64,000 nt of DNA from positions 8,891,223 to 8,955,222 of the forward strand of contig OX104122.1 of NCBI GenBank assembly GCA_944474755.1, read 5' to 3'. The notes below the pieces were generated by a model. That model searched no databases. It was not told the origin of the DNA and worked only from the letters and a program-made list of their open reading frames with translations. Source of the stretch: Limnoperna fortunei. Lineage: Eukaryota; Mollusca; Bivalvia; Mytilida; Modiolidae. A program made the translations under genes and the position numbers. Every line of letters starts with the position of its first letter. Position 1 is the first letter of the stretch. Positions 12,040-23,960 of this stretch are shown here, in pieces.

Positions 12040-13188
12040 TACGAAAGCCCAGAAGGCTCATTCGAAATTCGAGAATCGAAATTCGAAATTCGAGATTCGA
12101 AATTCGAAATTCGAAATTCAATATAGTTATAACCAATCAGATTGCGTGTTACATAATCGTCAACCAATCAGAATAGTTCTTATATATTCGAAATTCGAAA
12201 TGCGAGATTCGAGATTCAAAATTCGAAATTCGAGATTCGAAATTCGAAAATCGAGATTCGAAATTCGAAAATCGAGATTCGAAATTCGAAATTCAATATA
12301 GTTTTAGCCAATCAGATTGCGTGTGACATAATCTCTACCAATCAGAATTCCTTGGTTATATCGAAACTACATAAAATTTGGTTGAGTTGTTTTAGGGGAG
12401 TTAATACTAAACCCATGATTATTGAGGATTACTGAAAATTCCCAAGTTCAAAGAGCCATAACTACCATATAAATTTAGGAATCAACAATTCATGATAATA
12501 TGCATTACATATCTAGTTACATACCAAGTTTCATAAAACTTTGTACACTACTGAGTAGTTTCAGAGGATTTGTGCTGACAAGATAATTAATGGGTATTTT
12601 CAGCACATTTCTAAGTTCAAAGGGCCAAAATAAGCCAGTGGCGGATCCAAATTTTCGAAAAGGGGGCACTGACAAGCAAAGGGGGGCCACTTTGGTCATG
12701 CTTCAATGATTTCCTATATATCCAACCAAATTTTTCCGTCAAAAGGGAGGGCTCCTTCTGGATTCACCCCTGATAGCCCCCCACACACACAAAAATTCCG
12801 TTTTAGATGTACATTTTTGTTTCTTGATTTGTAAAATCAAGATGTTATTGTAAACTGAATTCATTTGATAAAATAACAAATAAAGCTTATAAATTTGATT
12901 TTTTTAAACAAAACCATGTTGAACAAGTCATTCGTTGACAAATATGTCGACTGTTAAAACACCAAATAAACATAGTAGCACGTGGCTACGTTTATATAAC
13001 AATTATTCTGATTGGTAGACGATTATGTTACACACAATTTGATTCGTTATAACTATATTGAATTTCGAATCTCGAATCTCGAGTTTCGAATCTCGAATCT
13101 CGAATTTCGAATTTCGAATCTCGAATTCCGAGTTTCGAATCTTGAATCTGGAATTTCGAATATCGAATGAGCCTTCTGGGCTTTCGTA
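12040..13188. mobile_element. Non-autonomous TIR element of TTCGAA-type repeats, inserted in the LINE
   Basis: The ends are TACGAAAGCCCAGAAGGCTC and its inverted copy GAGCCTTCTGGGCTTTCGTA. They are flanked by a 6-bp direct repeat AAAATG (12034-12039 and 13189-13194). Inside each end lies a run of ~7-bp TTCGAAA/TTCGAGA units, then an ATTCAATATAGTTATAACCA-type segment ending near CAATCAGA. A third, internal copy of that block is at 12182-12360. There is no transposase frame. The minus-strand open frames here are repeat artefacts. Superfamily not determined. Confidence 0.85.
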
Positions 13189-13191
13189 AAA

Positions 13192-14828
13192 ATGTCCCTA
13201 CGACATAGAGACAAACTAAAGAATATAGACTGGGACTCAATTACAGACTCAAATAACGTAGACATTGTCGCAGAAAATATTACAAACGAAATAATAACCG
13301 CGGCAAATTCAAGCATTCCCAATCGAGTTATCACGGTCCGTAAGACTGACCCACCATGGTTGACAACTGAAATTAAAAAAGTAATAAGACGTATGAATCG
13401 AATTCACAAGAAAGCGAAACAATTACATAACTTCCAACAATGGGCTAAGTTTAGGAAAATTAGCAACGAAACAACGAAGTTGATTCGAAAATCAAAAGCC
13501 GACTACGATAATAACCTACTTCACAAAATAAGAAATGGAAATTTATCGGACTCTAACTAGTGGAACACCGTACAAAAATTCCTGGCAAAATCTCAGCTGA
13601 TCATTGTATTCCCCCGATCGTAAAACATGGTGACTTGGTTTTTGACGACTCGGAAAAAGGAAACGAATTCAACACTTTCTTTGTTAAGCAAACATCGCTA
13701 GACGAAGATGATAAAGATATACGGTTACCTATTTTGAATGAGCTATCCTCACTAAAATTAGAGGAAATTTTTATTTCAGAAACTGAAGTAGAGGATGTTC
13801 TTAAAATCCTTAATGCTGGAAAGACTTCTGGTTCCGATCTAATTGACCCACGAATTTTGAAAGAGTCTTCTACATTACTTAAAAAAACCCCAATCAAATT
13901 ATTTAACCTCTCATTGTCTCAATGTTCATTCCCCCACCTATGGAAAAGAGCAAACGTGACGCCTGTTTTCAAAAGCAATCAAGCAAACGATGTCAAAAAA
14001 TATAGACCTATTTCGCTTCTGAGTGTTTTATCAAAATGTATGGACCGCTGTGTATATAAGCATATCCATAACTTTTTGAGACAACATGCTATCATAACAA
14101 ATAATCAATCCGGTTTCACTAGCGTTGACTCCACAGTGAACCAATTGATAAATATTACTAACGATTTTGGAAGAGCTCTAGATGACGGAAAAGAAATCCG
14201 AGTTGTATTCTGCGACATATCGAAAGCCCTTGATCGAGTTTGGCATAAGGGACTGTTACATAAGTCGCAAAAATATGGTACATGTATATCATATAAAATA
14301 ATAAAATGGTTTGCGGACTATCTCCGCGGGCGTCAACAAAGGGTCGTAATCAATGGATCAAATTCAAATTGGCTACCGGTAACTGCAGGGGTCCCCCAAG
14401 GCTCTATCCTAGGTACACTCTTGTTTCTCATATTCATAAATGACATTGTTACAGACATACAAGCAAATATTAAGATATTTGCAGACGACACAAGCTTATA
14501 CATTATTGTAGATAACCCAATATCTGCTGCAAATATACTTAATCGAGATTTAGCAAAAATTCACGAGTAGTCACAGAATTGGCTTGTTAAATTTAAGCCT
14601 CAAAAAACAGAATCAATGATAATTTCACGAAAATCCATAAAATCTCATCATCCAAAACTCCAAATGAACGACCATGATATCACTGAAGTAACCAGTCACA
14701 AACATCTGGGTGTTTACTTCTCCAATAACGGCTCATGGAATGAGCATATTGATTTCATCCTTCAAAAAGCATATAAAAAAATAAATATTTTAAGGAAACT
14801 AAAAACACTTTGGACAGATTCACTTTAG
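13192..14828 (+). pseudogene. LINE ORF2 linker and reverse transcriptase (broken)
   Basis: 13192-13557 reads as the region between endonuclease and RT (LKNIDWDSI, then DPPWLTTEIKKVIRR and a basic helix) and ends at an in-frame TAG. The frame at 13560-14570 holds the RT core: KKYRPISLLSVLSK, NQSGF, FCDISKALDRVWH (catalytic palm motif A), AGVPQGSILG and FADDTSL (catalytic Asp pair). A TAG at 14568-14570 interrupts it. 14571-14828 continues the thumb region (SWNEHIDFILQKAYKKINIL). The ATG at 13192 overlaps the target duplication of the inserted TIR element, so it is not an original start. Confidence 0.85.
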
Positions 14829-15645
14829 AAAAATTGTATCTATCATTTATTAGACCAATATTAGAGTACGCGGACGTTGTCTGGGATAATATAAGTCAAA
14901 TAAACGAATTAAAACTTGGAAATGTTCAACTTGACGCGGCACGAATAGTAACCGGAGGAACGAAATTAACAAGTTCACCCAAACTTTACGAAGAAACCAA
15001 ATGGGAAAAACTAACTGACAGACGTAAAGCACATACACTTATACTGTTTCACAAAATAATAAACGGAAATACTCCAAATTACTTACATGACTTACTTCCT
15101 GGCCGTATTTATAATCGACATAATTACCCCACTCGTCAAGCAAATAATCTTACGCAAATCTATGCTCGAACATCTCTGTACTTGAATTCTTTTCTTCCAT
15201 CAACAGTTAACTTCTGGAACAACCTACCACAGGACATACACACTGCAAATCCCTTCCTATATTTAAAAAGGGAATTCAGACTCATAATGACAAGGTACAA
15301 AAATATTATTATACCGAAACGAGACAATTCCAAATTCTGCAAAACAGACTTAAACTAAATTCAAGTTCCTTAAATTACGATTTATACTTGCGAAACTTAG
15401 TTGAATCACCTAACTGCAGATGCGGAAGTCTTGAAACCACTTCACACTATCTATTACACTGTCCAATGTACTCAGCACTGCGCCAGGAAATGTTAAATTC
15501 ATTCGGTAATCCAATAAATGTTCTCGATACAAAATTGTTACTATACAGCTCAAAAGACCTCAACGAAGAAGAAAACATACAGCTATTCAATATTGTTCAA
15601 AATTACATCATCAAGTCCAAAAGGTTTACATCAGTTAAAATCTAA
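14810..15645 (+). pseudogene. LINE ORF2 C-terminal region with Cys/His cluster
   Basis: After a frameshift near 14815 the frame continues as LEKLYLSFIRPILEYADVVW and runs to a stop at 15356. A further shift leads into 15358-15645, containing CRCGSLETTSHYLLHC, a CxC...H...C zinc-knuckle-like cluster at the ORF2 C-terminus of this LINE group. It ends at TAA 15643-15645. The 3' UTR and poly-A boundary are not clear. Confidence 0.8.
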
Positions 15646-15660
15646 TGTTATATTTACATG

Positions 15661-16142
15661 CATTTCATCAATTTTTATTTTTTTTCCTTTTAGATCTTTT
15701 TTTTACGTTTTTCATCACATTAATTTATCTTACCATCTGTTTTCATGTGGTTGAGGAAATAATAGTAAAATAATCCAAAAATAAAATTGAAGCGATAAAT
15801 GGTCAGTCGTACCCGATAACAATTATATATCATTAAGAGATAATAAGAAGAGATCATATGAAAAGTGGGTGTACTATCTATCGAATAATTGTATGGTTAA
15901 ATTTGTTAAACAAATTGTACGATTACAGTGTTGGTATTTCGATGATATTGTTCCGAAAATTTAAACTAGTTGTCATATCAGTACTGAAAACAACTTGTAT
16001 TATATGTATATGCCACCATAAAGCAGTACGTGTCCCAATGCACCGGTCCCAACACCAACACCTATCGAACAGTGTCGTATAATTATATGTCCTCCCAATT
16101 TACGTAATATCCGGCCAGATACGTACAGTTGATATTTGAAGT
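15661..16142. other. Unassigned stretch (LINE 3' flank)
   Basis: T-rich, then AT-rich, with no recognised gene. The open frame at 15858-16082 has no recognisable domain. Confidence 0.4.
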
Positions 16143-16148
16143 CCGGGT

Positions 16149-17194
16149 AGTAGTAGGGTGTGAGGTTTTTTAGTCAAGCAAAAACGCAGGGCACCAGGGC
16201 ACCGACATATATGGGCATGCCCCGCCCCCTTTCTATACACCGGAAGCGAGTCATCGGAAATTCCACCATCGCGCAAAACATACGTGTCTCATGACGTCAC
16301 AGGAAGTACGTGAGTCATCGGAGATTCCATCATCGCGCAAAACCTTATTTGGTCAACCGATTCCAGTGAGTCATCGTGACTGCTAATAAGGATACTTTCA
16401 TGGCGCGCGACCATGAGTCATAATTGCCATTCCATATCAATAGATGAAAACGTATAATTTTATGGAATTAATTACCATTCGCTTAATTTAACATCTAAAA
16501 CATTTTATTGGATAAATTATTTCAAACATAGCGCCAATTATCGATCCGGTCATACACACGTCAGTGAACCTATTTATAGCCTATACGATTAATCTCTCAC
16601 GTTAAATCCACATGTAGAGCTTATCCTCAAATCTCATGTAGTTCTCATATTTACTTGTCTATTTACAATATACATTCTGTATATAAACAGAAAATTAATC
16701 TTCAGCATTGGTATTTCTGTTAATAATTATTGTAATTATTATATCTAAACCATTAATTTATTGATGAAACACATATTTCAAACATAGCGCCGAATTCAAT
16801 TACCACACAAGTCATAACACGTTAGTGAACCTATTTATAGCTTATACGATTATCTTTCACGTTCAATTAAATCAACATGTAGAGCTTATCCTCAAATCTG
16901 TTATATGAAATATCATGTAGTTCTCATATTTACTTTTCTAAGGTCATCCCCCCCCCCCGTTTATCCTCAAATTACCCTTTCATATACACTGATAACAATC
17001 AACAACATGATGATGGAATCTCCGATGACTCACGTACTTCCTGTGACGTCATGAGACACGTATGTTTTGCGCGATGGTGGAATTTCCGATGACTCACTTC
17101 CGGTGTATAGAAAGGGGGCGGGGCATGCCCATATATGTCGTTGCCCTGGTGCCATGCGTTTTTGCTTGACTAAAAAACCTCACACCCTACTACT
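16149..17194. mobile_element. Long-TIR DNA element with 6-bp target duplication
   Basis: Near-perfect inverted repeats of ~186 bp (16149-16334 and 17009-17194) begin AGTAGTAGGGTGTGAGG and end with the inverse. They are flanked by CCGGGT on both sides (16143-16148 and 17195-17200). The core contains two diverged direct copies (~16520-16660 and ~16775-16940) sharing TTCAAACATAGCGCC and CATGTAGAGCTTATCCTCAA. No transposase frame. Each TIR carries TGACGTCA, TGAGTCA-like motifs and a CCCCGCCCC box. Confidence 0.9.
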
Positions 17195-17387
17195 CCGGGT
17201 CTCTATAATTTTAGGTCCGCCCGTATAAAATTAATGAGAGGGGTTTTTGTCCGCCTATGCTACATTACACAGAAGGGATTTTATCCGGGGAGGATTTTGT
17301 CCTACACTTTTTACGAGCACTGTCACTAACAAGTTTACCCATGAATAGTAATGGCGAAATGCCCCATGTTGTCATTCTTCTTTGATT

Positions 17388-17763
17388 TCATGTAACGCCA
17401 AAAAGGTTTGCTGTTGTTTGCAGATAGCCCCTTTTCCATGGTTTCGCTGATATATTACCATAATCTCGGCGATATGCACTTTTACACGCCTTCTGATAAT
17501 GCCTAAAGTTTGACGTTTTCTTTTGGGCTGACGGTATAAACGTTGTTTTCGGCGTTGCTTTTTTTATCTTATGATTTAACCATGGTAACGATATTTTACC
17601 ACTAAAAAATTTCGACGGTATAGTGTCACCTTCATTTTTTATAAGTGTCGATTTTAAAATTCCCCAAAGATCTTTCATCGATGAGCCGTTATCAGAAAGG
17701 GTTTTTATGTGGGACGACAGTTCTGAGCACTTAACTTTTAGTGTTGGTCAGTCAGTTTTACCA
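17388..17763 (-). pseudogene. LINE ORF2 fragment (endonuclease-RT linker)
   Basis: On the minus strand an open frame reads SSMKDLWGILKSTL, then ISLPWLNHKIKK and a Lys/Arg/Tyr-rich helix, the same region as 13192-13557 of the other LINE. Upstream (to about 17763) the same frame continues as KCSELSSHIKTLSDN with one stop. No RT core is present, so this is an isolated scrap. Confidence 0.55.
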
Positions 17764-18399
17764 ATTAAAAAATGTTTCCGTTTCGGAGTATCGCAGTAGT
17801 GCGGTTTAGTGTCTACAACTACGACTGGTCTGAAAGGCCAGGTACCGTTGAACAGTTTCTAACAAGTGACGGGTTTGTAGTGAAATATAAGTCAAATTTA
17901 TTTCCTTGCCGTTGTAGCGTAAAAAAATGCAAGTTCCGTAACAAATGCAAGCGCGCATGTGCAAAATCACATATCGCTTCCGGTGTAAAAAATAAAGTTT
18001 AGTAACTTCCGGTTCGCTGTGGAATTTGAAAGAAACCTTTAATAATTTGTATAGAAATATTGTCATTGATTAACTAATTCCTTTTCAAGGTGTAATAACT
18101 CCAGGGCTAAATAATTTTATCAATTTATGATACAAGAGGTGACGATAAATAATTTAACACAATGAATTTGTTGAATATCTCAACTTCGTTGATTTTCACA
18201 GTTCGTGGACTGCATTGATATGATACATAAACGATAATTTGATTTTATATTTAAAATGCTCTTGATTTTTAGTGGGAAGCCATTCATTGCCGTTTATTTT
18301 AAATATGAGAAACCTTTTCTTTCAATATTTTTGCTCAAAGTTTCTAATAGTTGGTAAGGATTACATAAATCTTATAATTTCATATATATAAATTATATA
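17764..18399. other. Unassigned stretch
   Basis: No supported gene. A short plus-strand frame (17772-18002) has a Cys-rich patch (CRCSVKKCKFRNKC) but no signal peptide or family match that I recognise. Confidence 0.35.
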
Positions 18400-18905
18400 T
18401 AAACTGGACTTCTGTTACTTTTTTTGAATACGAATCTTTAGTTATATTTGCTAGTACAATATAGAGTAAGTAATTAATTTTTTTATCCAGTTTTTATATA
18501 ATATGGTTTAATATAGGTTAAAACTTGCAGTTTTTACGGCTGTCTTGAACTAGTTTCTGATAAAAATTAATAGAGTTTTCAATAAAAACTTAAATTCTGT
18601 TACTTATCTTGAATCAAAATCTTTAGTTATATTTGCTAGTACTATTTAGAGTAATTAGTTAATTTTTTTATCCAGTTTTAATGAAATATAGTTTAAAAAC
18701 TTGCATTTTTTACGGCTGTCTTGAACTAGTTTCTGATATAAATCGGGAGAATTTATAACAAAAAAATCACCTGTTATTAATTTGAATTAAAAAAATTAGT
18801 TATATCTGCTAGTACTATATAGAGTAAGTGATTATGATTTTTACCAGTTTTTATAAAATATGGCTTAACATATTTTTAAACTTTTATGGCTGTATAGAGT
18901 AATTA
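18400..18905. repeat. Diverged ~175-bp tandem repeat, about 3 copies
   Basis: The phrases CTTGAACTAGTTTCTGATA (18544 and 18719) and TTAGTTATATTTGCTAGTAC-like (about 18437, 18613 and 18797) recur about 175-185 bp apart in very AT-rich DNA. Confidence 0.7.
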
Positions 18906-20414
18906 AAGCTTTGCATCCTGTCTGACATTTAAAAACCATTGTTAATTATATTAATGTTCCAATTAGATGACATTGTTGACACATATATTACCTTTTTATA
19001 CCTATTGCATGGTTATGTCGACCTAGCAAGTATCATTAATTTCCTCACATTTGCCCGTTTGTTTTATCTGTGCAAAATATATGCAGTTGTAAAAGTTTGA
19101 TATACCTACCGTTAATTACATTTTGGCCCATCCTGCATTTGTGTGAGGTTATTTGATACTGATACTGATATATCGATAAGTTGTTGGTGTATATCGCGAT
19201 CGGGGGCCGATGTTACTGATAGAGTTGGCCAATCAATGCCATGACAGTTAAAATCGCCATGTTATACAACATGACGGTCCTTCCGTTTAGTAATTAGAGT
19301 AAGGAACGATTAACCTCATCTAAGTCGCGAATGTTTCGATGGGGCATATAGAAACCTCCAACGTGTAGGTCTTTGTTCCCAGGAAGTTTTATCTCAACCC
19401 ACAGATTGTTACATACTCAACTCCTCTATCGATAGGATATCTTCCCGCACAAGGATGAATACGCCTCCACCGAGCGAACTTCTGTCATTGCGGTAGGCCT
19501 TATAATGGCTCAGTATAGTAATGTTACAGTAAATTGGCAGGGTTTATAATAAAAAAAAATAGTTTACAGTAGAAGTACTGATATTACTGCCGGACCTATA
19601 ATTAAAGACAAAAATCGATCGAAAGCGGACAAAAATATTAACATAACGGGTCCAGGGGGACCATGCCTGTAATTATACTACACCGGTCCCTTAACTACCT
19701 TTCCAATAACATTTGGACTCCTTAACAGACAAGTGCCGACATTAAAACACAAATAATATTATTTTTAAACAATATTTAAGTTCCTTTATTAGCAACAAAA
19801 ATGACACATTCTCACAAGTCAGGGTTTCTGTGTCCACATGTGGCCACGTGGACACAGAAACCCTGACTTGTGAGGATGCAAATAACAACAAACCATTAGT
19901 TTTGCGAAAAGGTCGGGACCAGCAGTAATAGTTTTAGACTTTACGCAGGCACCATTGGAGCTAAATACAACTGCACATGAACTTAGGTAAGAAATTGAAT
20001 GGCAATTTTTGTTGTCAGCGTGTATTGAATGTTGCCTATACAGTACCGTCGATTTCTAAATGCTTCTAGTGCAATCGAATGGCACTGCTAGTTGTTAATT
20101 CCGCCAAGAAAACTTTGGAATGTTAGTCCAGTTACCTCCTAGCTGCAAGCTGGTCTTCACCAGTCCACGTGCTGCATAGAATCAAAATGTTCCTCCGAAT
20201 AAATTTTTAACCAGGAACATCAAAGCTTATTTTTCTGAAACTAAATCGGTCAAACAGAAATAAAGCCAGAGTTTTTCGTGCTGACTGCGAATGCAACATT
20301 GGTCACATGCTTCTGTGGCTGTGAGTAGCCTGGAACGACCCATTACTGATGTACATTGTATTTTAAATTTTTATTGAAAATATTTTCCCTTAAACTAACT
20401 GAAATAAGTCTGAC
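18906..20414. other. Unassigned stretch containing a 64-bp palindrome
   Basis: No gene recognised. The one clear structure, the palindrome at 19811-19874, is listed separately. Confidence 0.5.
19811..19874. repeat. Perfect inverted repeat, 27-bp arms and 10-bp spacer
   Basis: CTCACAAGTCAGGGTTTCTG followed by TGTCCAC pairs exactly with its inverse at 19848-19874. The 10-nt spacer ATGTGGCCAC extends the pairing if a 2-nt bulge is allowed. The inner CAGGGTTTCTGTG resembles the end of a CAGGG-type (hAT-like) transposon, so it may be two abutting terminal repeats left after internal deletion. Confidence 0.95.
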
Positions 20415-20790
20415 TTTAAATTGTTGTGGGGCCTCGGCTGCCTAGTGGTTAAGGTAGTTTGTCACTTTGTCTGTCAACACTGTCAGACTGTTGTGAAATA
20501 GACGGGAGAACAAGGGGTTGCTAATCCCAGCTCCTGGTAGGTGGGTGTAAAGGTTGGGACCCTATGTTGATCTGTGCAATTACCTGATAATTACATGTGT
20601 CTGAATGTAATCTTTCTCGGTCACAATACAGATCAGGAGATGACATAACTGGATCTTCTCCAGGCTCTTCATCAGTCGAACATCGGATGCAATGCACACC
20701 CCCAAGTAGCCCTGGCGTAATCGGACGGGTCTAGCTAATCACCAGAACAGGGTGCCTAATTTCACCATCCCCAATTTTCTATGGCGCAAG
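20415..20790 (+). mobile_element. tRNA-derived SINE-like sequence
   Basis: GGGGCCTCGGCTGCCTAGTG followed by GTTAAGG resembles a tRNA-type A box (TGCCTAGTGG), and GGGGTTGCTAATCCC about 80 bp downstream resembles a decayed B box. This form of start is typical of molluscan tRNA-derived SINEs. The tail and target duplication are not resolved. Confidence 0.45.
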
Positions 20791-21994
20791 ATTCCTGTCC
20801 CGAATAAAAACAGTGACAAAGGTAACATTTCCCTAAATGGATACTTCGCAGGGTCTGTGGCTGCCATCTTAGCATAAAAAATACCCCCATCAGGATCCTA
20901 GCAATGGCTATAATCGTTGAATGGAGGTTCTCCTATCCACAACCTGAAAGTTGGGGCATTTACATGTATTCAGTTCCTCAATCCTCAAGTGCCGATAAGT
21001 TCACACAAGTTAAATGATAACATCCCTTTCAGGTATCACACTGCACCATAGTTTTTCCTGTATCCGGGCCTCTACATATACAATACTGTTTTTCCTTCCT
21101 TGTTTTAACAGTCTCATCTCAAAGTATATCCGCTCTGTTAAGAATTTTCCAGCCATGCAGTGGTTTTCCTATCCCAGCACGTGTTCAACCTGTCATGATT
21201 AGTATTAAACACCACTCTTTGGAGTTTAATCTTGTACACGTACGGCTTTATTGCCTGTACTACGATGCCAGGTCCTTTCAACTGAGTTTCTTGTAGGAAT
21301 TGTTTATTTTTGCGTTAGACTCCTTCGTCTACTTCGTCTCACTTCGTTCGCCACAATATTTTTTTTTGTTTTTTAGCCATATTTCGCCCCAAATGATATG
21401 GTGTCAAATACCTGTGAGACAGGTTAGCTAACGATAAGGGTAGACAACTTGTCATTCTGGTAATATGATTTTCTAGTGTAAAATTGAGGCATCATCGTGC
21501 ATTATTCTATTGTGAAATATCAGTGGATAGCAGTCTTCTCGATCATTTCGATGGTTGTAAATAATTTACCTGACCAGGTGTTGCACTGGGCTTCTCTGAT
21601 GTCCCCATTTGCAATTTTTTATTTTAATTGGTGACAAAAAATAGAGTTTGGCCATTTTTTAGCGATAGTATTTCTTAATGGCAAACTGGAGGAAATGACC
21701 GGATATAAGACCATAAATCGATCAAATGGGTTCTTCTAGATCACTCACACACTCAAGGGCTAAAGTTGTACACAATTTACAGATGTTTTATGACCTGTAA
21801 AATTGTTACTGCAGCAGGTGTCAAAAGCCTAGTGTTCCCTGTCTTTGATCTTATTTCACAGAAAAAATGTTAATTGCAAAGTGTGGAAATCTTAAAAAAG
21901 TACAAGATAAAAGCATGAAAAGTTTCTGGACAGTTTTCTTGTCTTTTCTATTTATCTTTGAAAACTTTGGTTAGAATTATGTATATATACAATT
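20791..21994. other. Unassigned stretch
   Basis: No recognised gene or strong repeat. The open frame at 21014-21202 lacks recognisable features. Confidence 0.4.
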
Positions 21995-23760
21995 CAGGGC
22001 TCACGCTGGGTCAAAATTATAGGGAGAAGTCACTTCTCTTTTGGGTGGTTGACAGGGAGAAGTGAGGATAGAACAGGGAGAAGTGGGTGGACAACAGGGA
22101 GAAGTTGCATATGTCGCGAAAGCGTCCTGTTTTCTTTGTTTTTAAAAAAAAAATAAGAGTTGGCATTTTCATTCTTATTGTTATATGTTTTTTTAGCAGT
22201 TTAATTTATTGAGGATAAAGTATCAAAGATTTGATTAACTATTCAGTATACTTATTACCAGGGGTCACCACACTCTAAAAAAGTAGGGAGAAGTGACTTC
22301 TCCCTGGCAGCCAAACAGGGAGAAGTCAGGCCCTGATAGGGAGACTTCAGGAGACACTAGGGAGAAGTCAGGGGGACCGTACAAAAATTAATTTCGCAGT
22401 AGTTACATACATTTTTCATTATTTACATCAATTTCCAGGATTATTTCGCTTGTGTTTTAAAACCATAACACACTTAGATTCAGTTTTTTTCTTTCTTTTT
22501 CATTATTATTCATGGTATGCAATATCAAACAGCACATAACCTTTATCATTAGTCAAAGTTGTACTGATCCAAATTGCTTCATGGGACCCCATCTACAGAA
22601 CTTATCATGATGTCAATAATTACTATATATTTTTATTCTTTCAAGTGAAGCTCAAATACTTATCAAAGAAAATTGTTAAAGTACAATACTCTTTGAAGGA
22701 ACTGAAGTTTGAAACCAATTAAAAGTGTTTGTTTATCAAAAATATTACGATTTTTCATTATGGGCCGTTGTACATTACTTTCCTTCGTTGTTCACTTCCG
22801 GTAATTAGTCACATCCGGTAAATAAACAAATGGCGCGTAATACATTTGAAAGACGTAAATCGTTTGAAAATATGTTAAATACGCATATTGTTTGCCGTTT
22901 TTTATTGGAATTACACATTTACTGATAAATTGGTAGTCTGGGTGAAGTATTTGGACCAGATTTACAAGTATCTTATGCGAACCACGGCGACTTAAGGGAA
23001 ATGACAGGGCGACTTCGACTTCGCTTTTGAGGAGCCTTAGGGCGACTTCAGGTCCTAGTAGGGCGACTTTGTCGCCCACTTCGCCCAGTGTGGTGAGCCC
23101 TGTATTACACAAATTTTCATAAATACATGTATTAAACATAACAATAATAAAAGTATAAACTGTCACAAAACTGTTCATTAAAATAAATGTTTCTTTGTCA
23201 TTGGTATACAAATTGATTGAATTATAATGAAGTACTGTAAGAACTAGAAGTAGAAAATTACATCATTGTGATACATATTATATTATGTAAAATGGTAAAA
23301 TTCACTATTAAAAGTATTTTAAAATATTTTTTACTTAAATTTGTTTAAAGTAACTGCCAAAATACTTGTTTACTACGTTTCTGTCATTGCAATACTCATT
23401 TCCTTCCTATCAGCGTAGTACATTTGCAATCTCCGTTACCAAATTCATATCCGCTCCGGAAAGTTTAATATTTTTGCACTGAACTGGTTTTCGGTTGTAT
23501 TTTAAACCTGCGCTTTATATACTTAATACAAATTAAACGGGTACCAGTTGACTTTGTTGGCAAGTAAACATAATAAACATGACGCGGTATCAAAACTACG
23601 ACGATTCTTACCAAAATGGGAATAAAATTTTAAAGGCGACATTAGGCGATTCTTCAAAATGATAGGTCGACTTCACTTCGCTTTGGAAGATGATCGAGGG
23701 CGAAGTGGGACCACGATAAAGCGACTTCTTCGCCTGAGTCGCCCTCCAACGCGAGCCCTG
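21995..23760. mobile_element. Older CAGGG-type TIR element hosting a nested copy
   Basis: The ends are CAGGGCTCACGCTGGG (21995) and CCAACGCGAGCCCTG (to 23760), imperfect inverted repeats. The left arm iterates GGGAGAAGT-like motifs and the right arm iterates GGCGACTTC/GGGCGAAGTGG. The related but younger element at 22259-23102 sits inside it. No target duplication is clear at the outer ends. Confidence 0.65.
22259..23102 (+). mobile_element. CAGGG-type TIR element, copy 1 (~845 bp)
   Basis: TIRs are CAGGGGTCACCACACT and, inverted at the other end, CAGGGCTCACCACACT. Flanking direct repeats TATTAC at 22253-22258 and 23103-23108. Beside the left TIR the motif GGGAGAAGT repeats in both orientations; beside the right TIR the motif GGGCGACTT repeats. 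No transposase. The minus-strand frame 22792-23211 is not supported. The CAGGG end suggests a hAT-like non-autonomous element. Confidence 0.85.
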
Positions 23761-23799
23761 ATTATACATGCAAATAAATATTTTTTTTTGTTTGTCAGA

Positions 23800-23960
23800 C
23801 ATGAAACTGGTGCCTCATGTACAGTCCATCAACTGGCACGTTAAAGATCCCATGGGCAGTATTCGATAAGAGTAGGCGCTCGCGCTGCTGCCATGGCACG
23901 TCCCGTACATGCAGTTGGCTGTCTTGGTTCTCTAGCTGGCCGCAGCTTGACAAATCTAAT
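23800..23960. mobile_element. SINE/LINE tail-like fragment
   Basis: Contains CTGGCACGTTAAAGATCCCA, a phrase I associate with invertebrate SINE/LINE 3' regions. No promoter boxes or ends are resolved. Confidence 0.35.

Larger units (their letters stand above)
8580..15660 (+). mobile_element. Degenerate CR1/Jockey-type non-LTR retrotransposon (LINE)
   Basis: A two-ORF LINE in plus orientation. It has an intact-looking ORF1 (8580-9344), a ~1.1 kb spacer with a TA/TG microsatellite (about 9499-9555), then an ORF2 with a 2A-like N-terminus, apurinic-type endonuclease, reverse transcriptase and a C-terminal Cys/His cluster ending at 15645. ORF2 is broken by frameshifts (near 10675, 10872, 13590, 14815 and 15356), stop codons (13558 and 14568) and about 1.8 kb of foreign DNA at 11391-13188. 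It cannot make a functional product as read here. Clade assignment rests on motif style only. Confidence 0.85.

Noticed and set aside
17772..18002. Short frame with a Cys-rich patch, possible small secreted peptide
   Set aside because: No signal peptide, no splice support and no recognised cysteine scaffold; an overlapping minus-strand frame is equally long.
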